Notes under the pieces: model-generated | Seen by the model: the letters and a program-made list of their open reading frames with translations, nothing else | Databases searched by the model: none | What the model was told of the DNA's origin: nothing | Part shown: piece after piece, positions 44,054 through 55,260 of the stretch | Numbering within the stretch: the first letter of the stretch is position 1 | How the letters are laid out: every line of letters starts with the position of its first letter | Assembly (NCBI RefSeq): GCF_002993965.1 | Contig: NZ_POST01000004.1 | Location: forward strand, 1 to 64,000 | Source: Apilactobacillus timberlakei | GTDB taxonomy: Bacteria; Bacillota; Bacilli; Lactobacillales; Lactobacillaceae | Reading direction: 5' to 3' | DNA: 64,000 nt | Position numbers and translations under genes: made by a program

Positions 44054-44779
44054 ATGAAAGTATTGGCTTTGGACACATCTAATCGACCATTAACGGTTGC
44101 TATTTTAGACGATGATCGTGTTTTAGCAACAGAATCAACGACAGTTCATCAAAAACACGCTGAATATTTATTACCAATTATTGACGAATTGTTTCAAAAA
44201 GTTGGAATGAAACCTAAAGATTTACAGAGAGTGGTTGTTGCTAATGGCCCTGGTTCTTATACGGGAATTCGTATTGCAACAGCAACTGCTAAAACTTTAG
44301 CATATACTTTAGATATTGATTTAGTAAGCGTTTCTAGTTTGTTGACTTTAGCTCTTAATGTACAACTAGAAGGTAGCTTAGTTATGCCAATCTTCGATGC
44401 CAGAAATAACAATGTTTTTACAGGACTATATAAAATTGAAAATGGGATGCCTAAAGCAATTATTAATGATCAACATACTGATTTTGATAAGTGGTTATCA
44501 CTAGTTGGGAGTGTTGATTCCAATATTTATGCGATTGGGGAGACCGCAAACTTTTTAGATAAACTTAGCAAAAATTATGGTGATAATCTCAAATTGTTAG
44601 ATCAATTTGCTAATTTACCTCAAGCAGCTAAATTAGGTACTTACGGGCAAAAACAAACTCCAATTAAAGATATCCATAGTTTTGTACCTAATTACTTACG
44701 ATTGACTAAAGCAGAAGCAGATTGGAAGAAAAATAATCCTGAGGAAGAAGAAACATCATATGTTGAAAAATTTGATTAA
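44054..44779 (+). CDS. tsaB: tRNA threonylcarbamoyladenosine protein TsaB
   Basis: 241-aa inactive paralog of TsaD that supports its activity in making t6A37. It begins with LALDTSNRPLTVAIL and shows NGPGSYTGIRIATATAKTLA (about residues 65-84). It overlaps rimI by 20 bases and leads tsaB-rimI-tsaD. Confidence 0.95.
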   Translation: MKVLALDTSNRPLTVAILDDDRVLATESTTVHQKHAEYLLPIIDELFQKVGMKPKDLQRVVVANGPGSYTGIRIATATAKTLAYTLDIDLVSVSSLLTLALNVQLEGSLVMPIFDARNNNVFTGLYKIENGMPKAIINDQHTDFDKWLSLVGSVDSNIYAIGETANFLDKLSKNYGDNLKLLDQFANLPQAAKLGTYGQKQTPIKDIHSFVPNYLRLTKAEADWKKNNPEEEETSYVEKFD

Positions 44780-45359
44780 TTGGTATCGAAAAACTTTTCT
44801 TAACACTAACAAATCCTTTAAAAGGGAATGCTTAAAAGTTAAAAATCATAATGTTGAGATCAATGATCATAAATATTATGTTGCAAAAGCAATGATTACA
44901 GATATTCCTGATATCATGAAAGTAGAAAAATCAGTTTATAATGGAGCAACGCCATGGACAGCAGATGTATTTGAGACAGAATTACGTCGACGTGATGATC
45001 GATTTTATTTATTAGTAAGATATCGCGATCAACTTGTTGCTTTTATTGGTAGTTCCTTGAATGATAAAGAAAAAGATTGTCATATATCTAATGTTGCTGT
45101 TTTATCTGAATTTCAAGATCGTGGATTAGGTTACTTTTTAATCGCTAAGGTTATCCAAAAAGCACGTCAATTAGAATATGAAACGGTTTCTTTAGAAGTA
45201 CGTCTAAGTAATGTTAGAGCGCAAAGATTATATTCTGATTTGGGATTTAAAAAAAACGGTTTAAAGAAAAATTATTATGACGATGACAATGAAGACGCAT
45301 TGGATATGGTTTTAGACTTAAATTTGTATGAAACCATTCCTAATAATTTTGGAATTTAA
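44760..45359 (+). CDS. rimI: RimI-like ribosomal protein alanine N-acetyltransferase
   Basis: 199-aa GNAT acetyltransferase. The acetyl-CoA loop is VLSEFQDRGLGYFLIAKVI (about residues 115-133), followed by LEVRLSNVRAQRLYSDLGF. Compared with the usual 145-155 aa, it has an N-terminal extension of about 40 basic residues. Its start lies inside tsaB. The tsaB-rimI-tsaD order is conserved. Whether it acts on S18 or another target is not known. Confidence 0.9.
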   Translation: MLKNLINWYRKTFLNTNKSFKRECLKVKNHNVEINDHKYYVAKAMITDIPDIMKVEKSVYNGATPWTADVFETELRRRDDRFYLLVRYRDQLVAFIGSSLNDKEKDCHISNVAVLSEFQDRGLGYFLIAKVIQKARQLEYETVSLEVRLSNVRAQRLYSDLGFKKNGLKKNYYDDDNEDALDMVLDLNLYETIPNNFGI

Positions 45360-45380
45360 TAAAGAAATGAAGGTATTTTT

Positions 45381-46406
45381 TTGAAACCACATATAGTAAT
45401 GTCTTTTGAATCTAGTTGTGATGAAACTAGTGTGGCTATTATTGAAGATGGCCATAAAATTTTATCAAATATTGTTGCTACACAAATAAAAAGTCATCAA
45501 CGTTTTGGCGGAGTGGTACCAGAAGTTGCTAGTCGTCATCATATTGAAGAAATTACTATTTGTGTTGATGATGCAATGAGAGAAGCAAATGTAACTTATG
45601 ATGATATTGATGCAATTGCAGTTACTTATGGTCCTGGATTAGTAGGAGCCTTATTAATTGGTGTTACTGCTGCTAAAACAATTGCTTGGGCTCATGATAT
45701 TCCATTGATCCCAGTCAATCATATTGCTGGTCATATTTTAGCTGGTCGTTATGTAGAAAAGATTGAATATCCGGCATTAGCGTTAGTTGTTTCTGGTGGA
45801 CATACAGAATTAGTTTTAATGCCTGAAGAAGGCGAATTTAAAATTATTGGTGAAACAAGGGATGACGCCGCTGGTGAAGCTTATGATAAGGTTGGTCGAG
45901 TTTTAGGCATTAATTATCCTGCTGGACCTAAAGTGGATGAAATGGCATCAAAGGGTAAAGATACTTTTGATTTTCCACGTGCTATGGAAAAAGATGATAA
46001 TTTTGACTTTAGTTTTAGTGGATTAAAAAGCGCATTTTTAAATACAACGCATCATGCTGATCAAATAAAAGAAAAATTAAATAAGGATGATTTAGCAACT
46101 AGTTTTCAAGATGCAGTTGTTGATGTATTAGTATATAAAACTAAGCGAGCATTAGCGAAATATCCGGTTCATCAACTGATATTAGCAGGTGGAGTGGCTG
46201 CTAATCATGGACTAAGATCTGCTTTAGATAAAGCAATTAATGATGTTTCAAACACCCAATTGGTAAAAGTGCCATTAAAATTATGTGGTGATAATGCTGC
46301 GATGATTGGTGCAGCAGGTTATGTTTTAGCTAAAAAGAATATTTTTGCAGGTGTTAACTTAAACGCAGATCCTAGCTTGGACTTCGATTTATTAGAAGAT
46401 AAATAA
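45381..46406 (+). CDS. tsaD: tRNA threonylcarbamoyladenosine transferase TsaD
   Basis: 341-aa catalytic subunit that transfers threonylcarbamoyl to A37 of ANN-reading tRNAs. It has the metal motif SRHHIEE (about residues 53-59), FESSCDETS near the N terminus, [11 protein letters not shown] (about 135-145) and GDNAAMIG near the end. It starts with TTG. It shares a terminator with the convergent ABC-F gene. Confidence 0.97.
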   Translation: MKPHIVMSFESSCDETSVAIIEDGHKILSNIVATQIKSHQRFGGVVPEVASRHHIEEITICVDDAMREANVTYDDIDAIAVTYGPGLVGALLIGVTAAKTIAWAHDIPLIPVNHIAGHILAGRYVEKIEYPALALVVSGGHTELVLMPEEGEFKIIGETRDDAAGEAYDKVGRVLGINYPAGPKVDEMASKGKDTFDFPRAMEKDDNFDFSFSGLKSAFLNTTHHADQIKEKLNKDDLATSFQDAVVDVLVYKTKRALAKYPVHQLILAGGVAANHGLRSALDKAINDVSNTQLVKVPLKLCGDNAAMIGAAGYVLAKKNIFAGVNLNADPSLDFDLLEDK

Positions 46407-46444
46407 AAAAGGCATTATCGTAAATTCGATAAATGCCTTTTTTT
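46403..46444. terminator. Bidirectional terminator between tsaD and the ABC-F gene
   Basis: AAAAAAGGCATTATCG (46405-46420) pairs with CGATAAATGCCTTTTTT (46427-46443) with a single-base bulge. It touches both stop codons. Confidence 0.88.
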
Positions 46445-48380
46445 ATTCAATCTTAAGACTATATTCTTCCCATTTATTTTCTTTTTCTGTAATTTGTTTA
46501 TTGATACCATCTAATTTTGTTTGTAAATCATTTAATTTATCGATATTTTGTAAATTTTCTGGTTTAACCATTGATTGCTCAAGCTCTATTTTGTTTTGAT
46601 TTAAATTATCTAAATCAGTTTCTACCTTTTCGATGATTCTTTTAATTTTACGCTCTTTTTTTTGTTGATTTTTGTTGATTATGAATTGTTTTTGATTATC
46701 CGATTGAACATTATTTTCTTCATTATTATCTTCTTTTGCTTCTTCACGCTGTTTAATTGCTAATTGTTCTTCTTTTTTCTCAAAATAATAATCATAGTTA
46801 CCTAAATATTCTTCAGAACCACTGTTTGTTAGTTCAATAATTGAAGTTGCAATTTTATTAATAAAGTAACGGTCATGAGAAACAAATAGAATAGTACCAT
46901 CGAATAAATTCAAAGCATTTTCTAAAACTTCTCGGCTATCAATATCGAGATGATTAGTAGGTTCATCCAAAATAAGAAAATTATCGTGGTGCATTGCTAG
47001 TTTAGTTAATAACAAGCGAGCCTTTTCTCCACCAGAAAGGGTACTTACAACTTTATCAACATCATTACCTGAAAATAAAAAGCTGCCTAAAATTGATCTA
47101 ATATGTTGTTCAGTTTGGGTAGGGTATTCGTCCCATATTTCGTCTAAAATAGTTTTTTTGTAATGTAATTTTTCTTGATGCTGATCATAATAACCAATTT
47201 GTACACCAGTACCAATATTAATTTTTCCAGTTATTTTTGGTATTTGCTTAATTATAGTTTTCAATAAAGTAGATTTTCCAACACCGTTAGGTCCAATTAG
47301 TGCAACTGCTTGGTGCTTTTTAATATCTAAATTTATATTATTACTTATTTTTTGATTATTATATCCAATTGTAAGATCATTAACTTTTAAAACTACATTT
47401 CCACTTTGCTTGTAAGGTGAAAATGAAAATTTAGCAGCTTTTTCTTCATTTTCAGGGGCATCGATACGATCCATTTTTTCTAATTGTTTACGACGAGCTT
47501 GTGCTCGTTTGGTTGTAGATGCTCTTACAATATTTTTCTTAACAAAATCTTCCATTTTATGAATTTTCTTTTGTTGTTTTTCAAAATTTTTCAGTTGAAT
47601 TTGATAATTTTCCTGTTTTTGTTTGACGAAAGAAGAATAATCACCTTTATATGCATCCAAATGTCCATGATTTAAATCATAAACTTCGTTTACAATTTTA
47701 TCCATAAAATAGCGATCATGTGAAATGATTAGTAATGCTCCTGGATATCCTTTAATATAATTTTCTAACCAAGATATAGTTTTAACGTCAATGTGATTAG
47801 TTGGTTCATCGAGAATTAACAAGTCTCTTTTTTCTAATAATAATTTAGCCATAGCTAATTGAGTTTGTTGACCACCAGATAATTCATTGATCTTTTTATT
47901 ATATGAATCTTTTTTAAAACCAAATCCTGCAAGTACTGACCTAATCTCTGCTTCATATCCAAAGCCGTTTTTGGCTAAAAAGGTTGCTTGTAATTTATCA
48001 TATACTTTACTAATTTCTGCTAGCTTTTCAGGGCTATCAATGACTTTAGAATCAGCCATTTTTTGTTCATATTCGTGTATTTTTTTTTCTAGTTCACGTA
48101 GTTCTTTAAAAACAGATTCCATTTCTTCTATAATAGTTCTTTTTGACTTTAATCCAGTATTTTGGGCCAAATATCCAATCGTTAAGCCATTTTTAGTTGT
48201 AATGTTTCCTTCATCAATTGATTCTTTACCTAAAATCATTTTTACTAATGTTGATTTACCAGCACCGTTACGACCAACTAAGCCAACTTTACCATTTTCT
48301 GGAATGCTCATATTTACATTTGTGAAAAGATCTTCTCCACCAAAACGTTTTGTTAACTTATTAGCTTGTAAAATAATCAA
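46443..48380 (-). CDS. ABC-F ATPase (translation factor type, Uup/YdiF-like)
   Basis: 645-aa soluble protein with two ABC domains and no membrane part. Walker A sequences are GRNGAGKST (about residue 35) and GPNGVGKST (about 350). The ABC signatures are LSGGQQTQLAMAKLL and LSGGEKARLLLTKLA, joined by a charged inter-domain linker. The long Glu/Lys/Gln-rich C terminus is a coiled coil. Such factors bind the ribosomal E site; resistance subtypes have longer linkers, which I do not see. TTG at 48380 follows AGGAGGTG; GTG at 48389 is part of that site. Confidence 0.9.
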   Translation of the reverse strand: MIILQANKLTKRFGGEDLFTNVNMSIPENGKVGLVGRNGAGKSTLVKMILGKESIDEGNITTKNGLTIGYLAQNTGLKSKRTIIEEMESVFKELRELEKKIHEYEQKMADSKVIDSPEKLAEISKVYDKLQATFLAKNGFGYEAEIRSVLAGFGFKKDSYNKKINELSGGQQTQLAMAKLLLEKRDLLILDEPTNHIDVKTISWLENYIKGYPGALLIISHDRYFMDKIVNEVYDLNHGHLDAYKGDYSSFVKQKQENYQIQLKNFEKQQKKIHKMEDFVKKNIVRASTTKRAQARRKQLEKMDRIDAPENEEKAAKFSFSPYKQSGNVVLKVNDLTIGYNNQKISNNINLDIKKHQAVALIGPNGVGKSTLLKTIIKQIPKITGKINIGTGVQIGYYDQHQEKLHYKKTILDEIWDEYPTQTEQHIRSILGSFLFSGNDVDKVVSTLSGGEKARLLLTKLAMHHDNFLILDEPTNHLDIDSREVLENALNLFDGTILFVSHDRYFINKIATSIIELTNSGSEEYLGNYDYYFEKKEEQLAIKQREEAKEDNNEENNVQSDNQKQFIINKNQQKKERKIKRIIEKVETDLDNLNQNKIELEQSMVKPENLQNIDKLNDLQTKLDGINKQITEKENKWEEYSLKIE

Positions 48381-48474
48381 ACTATTCACCTCCTGTAAGT
48401 GATTATAAATATAACAATACTAGTCATTTTAGCACATAACGTATATATTATTAAAATTATACAACTATAAAAGA

Positions 48475-48492
48475 TTGAAAAGCATTTCACAA
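48475..48492. promoter_or_regulatory. Rex-like operator upstream of rex
   Basis: TTGAAAA-GCAT-TTCACAA matches 12 of 14 fixed positions of the Rex consensus TTGTGAA-N4-TTCACAA. It lies 63 bases before the rex start, so autoregulation by NADH/NAD ratio is likely. Confidence 0.6.
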
Positions 48493-48554
48493 TCAATGCT
48501 TTTGTGTTAAAATTATAGTTCGTTATGTGTAAAACTCAAGAGGAGGCAATGGAC

Positions 48555-49178
48555 ATGAAAATTCCTAGGGCAACAGCAAAAAGATTGCCTATGTATTATC
48601 GATATCTTAGTGGATTGCATGGTGCGAAAGTTAAGCGTATTTCTTCAAGCACTTTTGCCGATGCAGTTCAAGTTGATTCAGCAACAATTAGAAGAGATCT
48701 TTCTTATTTCGGTGCCCTTGGTAAACGTGGCTATGGATACGATGTTGATGACTTGTTAGATTTCTTTAAAAAGATTTTAAATCAAGATCATTTAACAAAT
48801 GCAGCTTTGGTAGGACTAGGTAACTTAGGCCAAGCATTATTGCATTTTAATTTTCACAAAGATAGTAATGTAAGAATTTCTGCAGCCTTTGATATTCATG
48901 ATAATATGATTAATACTGTTCAAAGTGGTGTACCTGTTTATGATGTTAATGATCTTGAAAAACAATTAAGTGAACAACAAATTGAAGTTGTTATTTTAAC
49001 AGTTCCAACAGGAGTGGCTCAAAAAATTTGTGATCAAGCAATTGCTGGTGGAGCTAAGGGAATTATGAATTTTACTTCTAAAAGATTGTCAGCTCCTAAA
49101 AATGTCAGAGTACAAAACGTAGATTTAACAAATGAATTACAAACACTTATTTACTTTATTGAACATTATGATAACTAA
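48555..49178 (+). CDS. rex: Redox-sensing transcriptional repressor Rex
   Basis: 207-aa repressor. The N-terminal winged helix (about residues 1-75, [17 protein letters not shown] and [14 protein letters not shown]) binds DNA. The Rossmann domain has [13 protein letters not shown] (about 85-97), which binds NADH and releases DNA when NADH is high. ATG at 48555 is eight bases from AGGAGG; an ATG at 48549 is too close. Confidence 0.95.
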   Translation: MKIPRATAKRLPMYYRYLSGLHGAKVKRISSSTFADAVQVDSATIRRDLSYFGALGKRGYGYDVDDLLDFFKKILNQDHLTNAALVGLGNLGQALLHFNFHKDSNVRISAAFDIHDNMINTVQSGVPVYDVNDLEKQLSEQQIEVVILTVPTGVAQKICDQAIAGGAKGIMNFTSKRLSAPKNVRVQNVDLTNELQTLIYFIEHYDN

Positions 49179-49196
49179 AACTCAACACTAACTTCT

Positions 49197-49231
49197 AAGT
49201 ACTTTCAGAAATTATGAAGGTACTTTTTTAT
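49197..49231 (+). terminator. Terminator of rex
   Basis: AAGTACTTTC (49197-49207) pairs with GAAGGTACTT (49216-49226), one G-U pair, then T run. Confidence 0.82.
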
Positions 49232-49243
49232 TAAGCATCTTTC

Positions 49244-49272
49244 TTGCATTTAATCATAAAACATAATATATT
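49244..49272 (+). promoter_or_regulatory. Promoter of groESL
   Basis: TTGCAT (49244-49249), 17-base spacer, TATATT (49267-49272). The start of transcription would fall just before the CIRCE element. Confidence 0.7.
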
Positions 49273-49283
49273 AATAATTGTAA

Positions 49284-49310
49284 TTAGCACTCTTTTATAT
49301 TAAGTGCTAA
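49284..49310. promoter_or_regulatory. CIRCE element (HrcA operator)
   Basis: TTAGCACTC-N9-AAGTGCTAA, one base from the perfect TTAGCACTC-N9-GAGTGCTAA. HrcA binds here to repress groESL until heat or misfolded protein draws GroEL away. hrcA is not in the window. Confidence 0.95.
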
Positions 49311-49344
49311 CGATTATTAAATGTTAATTGGAGGGATAGTAACA

Positions 49345-49629
49345 ATGTTAAAACCATTAGGTGATCGTGTTGTTATTGAAACACAAAATGAAGAAGAAAA
49401 AACGGTTGGTGGCATTGTTTTAGCGAATAATGCTAAAGAAAAACCACAAACTGGAAAAGTTATTGCTGTTGGATCTGGACGTATTCTAGATAGTGGCAAA
49501 ACATTAGAACCATCTGTTAAAGCTGGAGATAAAGTACTGTTTGATAAATATGCCGGAACTTCAGTTGACTATAATGATGAATCTTACTTAATTTTGCATG
49601 ATAAGGACATTGTTGCGATTATTGATTAA
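49345..49629 (+). CDS. groES: Co-chaperonin GroES
   Basis: 94-aa lid of the GroEL chamber. It begins [11 protein letters not shown] and has the mobile loop [19 protein letters not shown] (about residues 16-34). ATG at 49345 follows TTGGAGGGAT; an ATG at 49321 upstream of that site is not used. Cotranscribed with groEL 41 bases downstream. Confidence 0.97.
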   Translation: MLKPLGDRVVIETQNEEEKTVGGIVLANNAKEKPQTGKVIAVGSGRILDSGKTLEPSVKAGDKVLFDKYAGTSVDYNDESYLILHDKDIVAIID

Positions 49630-49658
49630 TAAAAAATGAATTATTAAAATTTTAATGA

Positions 49659-51293
<1,635 letters not shown>

Positions 51294-51310
51294 TCATTTA
51301 ATATAATATA

Positions 51311-51342
51311 GAAAAAAGGATTCCTTTTGGAATCCTTTTTTG
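51311..51342 (+). terminator. Terminator of groESL
   Basis: AAAAAAGGATTCC (51312-51324) pairs with GGAATCCTTTTTT (51329-51341) around TTTT. Confidence 0.93.
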
Positions 51343-51352
51343 TTTATCAAAC

Positions 51353-51381
51353 TTGTTTTTGATTGTGCATATTTGTATAAT
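51353..51381 (+). promoter_or_regulatory. Promoter of tagO
   Basis: TTGTTT (51353-51358), 17-base spacer, TATAAT (51376-51381). Confidence 0.7.
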
Positions 51382-51418
51382 TTAGTTAATATAAATTTAA
51401 TTGAAAGGAAAACGATTA

Positions 51419-52516
51419 ATGTTAAAACTTGAAATAATCGTTTGCTTATTTGCGACTTTAATAATTTCAGCTATTCTAACTCCATTTATTAGGAAATTAG
51501 CTTTTAGATGGGGAGCTATTGATGATCCAAATAAACGAAGAATGAATAAAATTCCTATGCCCACTTTGGGTGGCTTAGCAATCTTTGCATCATATACATT
51601 TTCGACAACTATTTTGTTAAGAAAACAGATGCCAACACATCAGCTATATGGAATGCTTGCTGGTGAAGCGATAATAATATTAACTGGTGTTATCGATGAT
51701 ATATGGGTCCTTAAACCTCGTCAAAAAGTTTTGGGCATAAGTTTGGCATCCATAGTAGTTTTCTTCTTAGGTAGCGTTCAGATGAACACAGTAACCTTAC
51801 CATTTATCGGAACTTTTGGTCTAGGTTGGTTTAGTTTACCAATTACTTGGATTTGGATTTTAGCCATTACGAATGCTGTTAATTTAATTGATGGGCTTGA
51901 TGGATTAGCCACTGGAGTATCGGCAATTGCACTAACTACCATGGGAATTACAGGGATGTTTTTCTTAAACGTAGGTAATACATATGTATCTATTATGATA
52001 TTTGCACTAGTTGCATCTTGTTTGGGATTCTTACCATATAACTTTTTTCCTGCAAGAATTTATTTGGGAGATACGGGATCACTATTTATTGGCTTTATGA
52101 TTTCTATATTCTCTTTGAATGGTTTAAAAAATGCTACCTTTATTACCGTAATCATCCCAGTTATTATTTTAGGGGTGCCAATTACTGATACTATTTATGC
52201 TATTTTAAGAAGGTTATTAAATAAACAAGCTATTTCACATGCCGATAAAAAGCATTTACACCATCGTTTAATGCAAATTGGTTTAACTCATCGTCAAACG
52301 GTTTTAGTTATTTATGGAATTGCTTTAATCTTTTCATTTATTTCATTGCTATATCCAATTTCAACAATGTGGGGTTCTATTCTACTTACAATTGCTACGC
52401 TATTGGGACTTGAATTATTTGTGGAATCTATTGATTTAGCTGGTAAAGGTAGGCAACCATTGTTAAACGCAATTAAGAAAATCGTAAAAGAAAATACAAG
52501 TAAAAGCAATCACTAA
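51419..52516 (+). CDS. tagO: Undecaprenyl-phosphate N-acetylglucosaminyl-1-phosphate transferase
   Basis: 365-aa integral membrane enzyme (about 10-11 segments) of the WecA/TagO/MraY family that starts wall teichoic acid or other lipid-linked polymers. It has DDPNKRRMNKIPMPTLGG (about residues 32-49), the DD motif in GVIDDIWVLKPRQK, NAVNLIDGLDGLATG (about 153-167) and the cytoplasmic HADKKHLHHRL loop. ATG at 51419 follows AAAGGAA. TagA is encoded at 4026. Confidence 0.93.
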   Translation: MLKLEIIVCLFATLIISAILTPFIRKLAFRWGAIDDPNKRRMNKIPMPTLGGLAIFASYTFSTTILLRKQMPTHQLYGMLAGEAIIILTGVIDDIWVLKPRQKVLGISLASIVVFFLGSVQMNTVTLPFIGTFGLGWFSLPITWIWILAITNAVNLIDGLDGLATGVSAIALTTMGITGMFFLNVGNTYVSIMIFALVASCLGFLPYNFFPARIYLGDTGSLFIGFMISIFSLNGLKNATFITVIIPVIILGVPITDTIYAILRRLLNKQAISHADKKHLHHRLMQIGLTHRQTVLVIYGIALIFSFISLLYPISTMWGSILLTIATLLGLELFVESIDLAGKGRQPLLNAIKKIVKENTSKSNH

Positions 52517-52557
52517 AAAAAGATTGATTCTATTTAATTAAGAATCAATCTTTTTTG
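52514..52557. terminator. Bidirectional terminator between tagO and yigZ
   Basis: AAAAAAGATTGATTCT (52516-52531) pairs with AGAATCAATCTTTTTT (52541-52556). The right arm encodes the last residues and stop of yigZ. Confidence 0.92.
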
Positions 52558-53204
52558 TTATTTTTATACGGATTAAAATCTAATTCAAAATATTTTTCAT
52601 CACCGTCAACCATATTAACGCGATTATTTAATAAATTAACGATATCTTGTTTAAAATTTTCAATATAATGATTGTCGACAGCTACAATGACGGAAACTTT
52701 ATCAGTATATTGGGTATCAATAATATTAATATCGTTTTCATTTAAGTGATATTGCAATTGATTAAACAATTTATAATCCACATTAATTGTAATTTCAGTT
52801 TGTAAAACTTTTTCAATTACCCCAACACTTTCAATTGCCTTAGTGGTTGCATTACTATAAGCGCGAATCAATCCACCCGCACCTAGTTTAATTCCACCAA
52901 AATATCTTGTAACAACAGCAACCGTATTATGAATGCCAATCATTTTAATTGCATCTAAAATAGGAACACCAGCGGTTCCAGATGGTTCTCCGTTATCACT
53001 AGCACGTTGAATATGATCATCTTGTCCAATTACGTATGCATAACAATTATGGGTGGCCTTTTTATTTTCTAACTTGATACTTTCAATAAAATTATTTGCT
53101 TCTTCTTCATTTTGAACTCTTGCAATATTACAAATGAATCTTGATTTTTTTATATCAACTTCATTTGATCCTTTTGTTTTTATTGTTAAATAGTTTTTTT
53201 GCAT
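52545..53204 (-). CDS. yigZ: YigZ/IMPACT family protein
   Basis: 219-aa protein of the UPF0029 family. The N-terminal IMPACT domain has KKSRFICNIARV (about residues 18-29), ATHNCYAYVIG (about 50-60), SDNGEPSGTAG (about 71-81) and RYFGGIKLGAGGL (about 100-112). The C-terminal domain has an EF-G-like ferredoxin fold. It is presumed to bind nucleic acid or act at the ribosome; function is unsettled. Divergent from comFA. Confidence 0.92.
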   Translation of the reverse strand: MQKNYLTIKTKGSNEVDIKKSRFICNIARVQNEEEANNFIESIKLENKKATHNCYAYVIGQDDHIQRASDNGEPSGTAGVPILDAIKMIGIHNTVAVVTRYFGGIKLGAGGLIRAYSNATTKAIESVGVIEKVLQTEITINVDYKLFNQLQYHLNENDINIIDTQYTDKVSVIVAVDNHYIENFKQDIVNLLNNRVNMVDGDEKYFELDFNPYKNNKKD

Positions 53205-53254
53205 TTTTAAAGAACCTCTTATATTAATTTTTTATTTTTGCGTATTTATTAAGT

Positions 53255-54583
53255 ATGATTAAAAATTTAGTGGAACTATATGGAAGACAAATTGATGAAA
53301 CAATGATTGATTCTAAATTATTGAAATCTAGTTTAATAAAAAGATATTTTCCAATTGAAGTTCATAATAACCATATTCATTGTAAACGATGTGGACAAGA
53401 TAGCAATAAAATAAATGCTGAATTACCCAATGACAATTATTATTGTCCAATCTGTATAAATCTAGGTAGAGTAACTTTCAAAAAACAATTATGTTACCTA
53501 GATGAACCTAATAATTTTAAAAGATCAAACCCGATATTAACATGGAAAGGTCAATTAACCAATTTACAAAACGACTGTTCTAGAGACATTATTAAAGTTT
53601 TCAACCAAAACAAGAAACACCTATTATGGGCGGTCACTGGTGCTGGAAAAACTGAAATGTTATTTAAAGGGATTGCAGAAGCCATTAAACAAAATAAACG
53701 TATTTGTATTGCTTCACCAAGAGTTGATGTTTGTAACGAGTTATTTCCGAGAATTCAGGCTGCTTTGAAAAATACTGATATGATTTTATTACATGGACGT
53801 CAAGATGAAGAATACCGATATACTCAAATTACAGTATGTACAACCCATCAATTACTGAGATTCTATCGTGCTTTTGATGTGCTAATTATTGATGAAGTAG
53901 ATTCATTTCCATATGTATCAGATGCAGGGTTACATTTTGCAGCTCAAAATGCATGTAAGATTAATTCTAGTTTATTATATCTAACTGCAACCCCATCCGA
54001 AGATTTAATCAAATTAGTTAAATATAATGAATTAAATATTAGTTACTTACCATTACGTTTTCACCAACATCTATTACCCGAAATTAATAATAAATTAATA
54101 GGAAATTGGCGTTTAAGGATTAATAAACAAAAACTACCATTTAAACTTTTAAATTTAATTAATAATAAAATAAACAGTAATCAGAGATTTTTATTATTTG
54201 TTCCACGAGTTAAGGATTTAGGGCCTTTGTCTGATTTACTAAAAATAAAATTTAATCATAAACTATGGGAAACTGTTCATTCAACTGATGATAAACGAAT
54301 AGAAAAAGTACAAAAGATGCGTGATGAAAAGGTATTATTTTTGATTACTACCACTATTTTGGAGCGAGGGGTTACCTTTCCTGGAATTGATGTAATTGTT
54401 TTGGGCGCTGAAGATAATATTTTTTCAACTTCTGCTTTAGTTCAAATTGCAGGAAGAGTAGGGAGAAAAAATGATCGTCCTTTTGGTGAAGTTACATTTT
54501 TAATAAACTATTATACAAAAACTATAAAAAAGGCAGTTAAACAAATCAAATATATGAATAAACTAGGACAGAAGTTATTATGA
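53255..54583 (+). CDS. comFA: Competence helicase ComFA
   Basis: 442-aa DEAD-box-like ATPase that helps pull single-stranded DNA into the cell during transformation. The N-terminal zinc site (CKRCG and CPIC, about residues 47-70) is followed by Walker A AVTGAGKTEM (about 127-136), DEVD (about 214-217) and motif VI QIAGRVGRK (about 398-406). The ATG has almost no ribosome site. comFC starts within its stop (ATGA overlap). Confidence 0.94.
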   Translation: MIKNLVELYGRQIDETMIDSKLLKSSLIKRYFPIEVHNNHIHCKRCGQDSNKINAELPNDNYYCPICINLGRVTFKKQLCYLDEPNNFKRSNPILTWKGQLTNLQNDCSRDIIKVFNQNKKHLLWAVTGAGKTEMLFKGIAEAIKQNKRICIASPRVDVCNELFPRIQAALKNTDMILLHGRQDEEYRYTQITVCTTHQLLRFYRAFDVLIIDEVDSFPYVSDAGLHFAAQNACKINSSLLYLTATPSEDLIKLVKYNELNISYLPLRFHQHLLPEINNKLIGNWRLRINKQKLPFKLLNLINNKINSNQRFLLFVPRVKDLGPLSDLLKIKFNHKLWETVHSTDDKRIEKVQKMRDEKVLFLITTTILERGVTFPGIDVIVLGAEDNIFSTSALVQIAGRVGRKNDRPFGEVTFLINYYTKTIKKAVKQIKYMNKLGQKLL

Positions 54584-55260
54584 AAAATAAGTGCTTGTGG
54601 TGTAACAAAAATATAAACAATGAATTAACATTATCTTTCATTCTTAGTTTTAAAAGCTATCAAGAACAATCTTTATGTAATGAATGTTTGAATTTATTTA
54701 AAGCCATTAATAATGATTTATGTTGTCATATTTGTGGAAGAAGTGGAACATTTAATTCAAATAAATGTTCTGATTGTTTAAGATGGCAAAAAATAGGAGA
54801 TTCTTTAATTAACCATTCTTTTTTTCAATACAATGATGTAATGAAAGATTATATGCAAAAATATAAATTTAATGGTGATTATCGATTAAGAAAAATGTTT
54901 TGTAAATATTTTGAACAATATTTAAATTCTGATATGATAATTATCCCAGTTCCTGTTAGTGATAAAACATTTAAGCAAAGAGGCTTTAACCAAGTAGAAG
55001 GATTCTTAGAAAATGTTGAATATCTAAATGCTTTATTGGTTAATGAAGATAAGCAAACACAATCGCATTTGAATCGTAAAGATAGAATTAGTACAAAGCA
55101 ACCATTTAAGTTAAATCATTCAATGAAAAATAATATTTTTAATAAAAATATTATTATAGTTGATGATATTTATACTACAGGAACTACAATGCGACATGCA
55201 GGTAAATTATTGATTGATAATGGGGCTAAAACCGTTCAAGGATTAACCTTAGCAAGATGA
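54580..55260 (+). CDS. comFC: Competence protein ComFC (phosphoribosyltransferase fold)
   Basis: 226-aa protein with an N-terminal double zinc finger (CLWC, CNEC, CHIC, CSDC within residues 4-65) and a PRTase domain with NIIIVDDIYTTGTTMRHA (about residues 188-205). Works with ComFA in DNA uptake. It overlaps comFA by four bases. The usual next gene, hpf, is missing; 55261-55399 is AT-rich with only a weak hairpin. Confidence 0.93.
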   Translation: MKNKCLWCNKNINNELTLSFILSFKSYQEQSLCNECLNLFKAINNDLCCHICGRSGTFNSNKCSDCLRWQKIGDSLINHSFFQYNDVMKDYMQKYKFNGDYRLRKMFCKYFEQYLNSDMIIIPVPVSDKTFKQRGFNQVEGFLENVEYLNALLVNEDKQTQSHLNRKDRISTKQPFKLNHSMKNNIFNKNIIIVDDIYTTGTTMRHAGKLLIDNGAKTVQGLTLAR

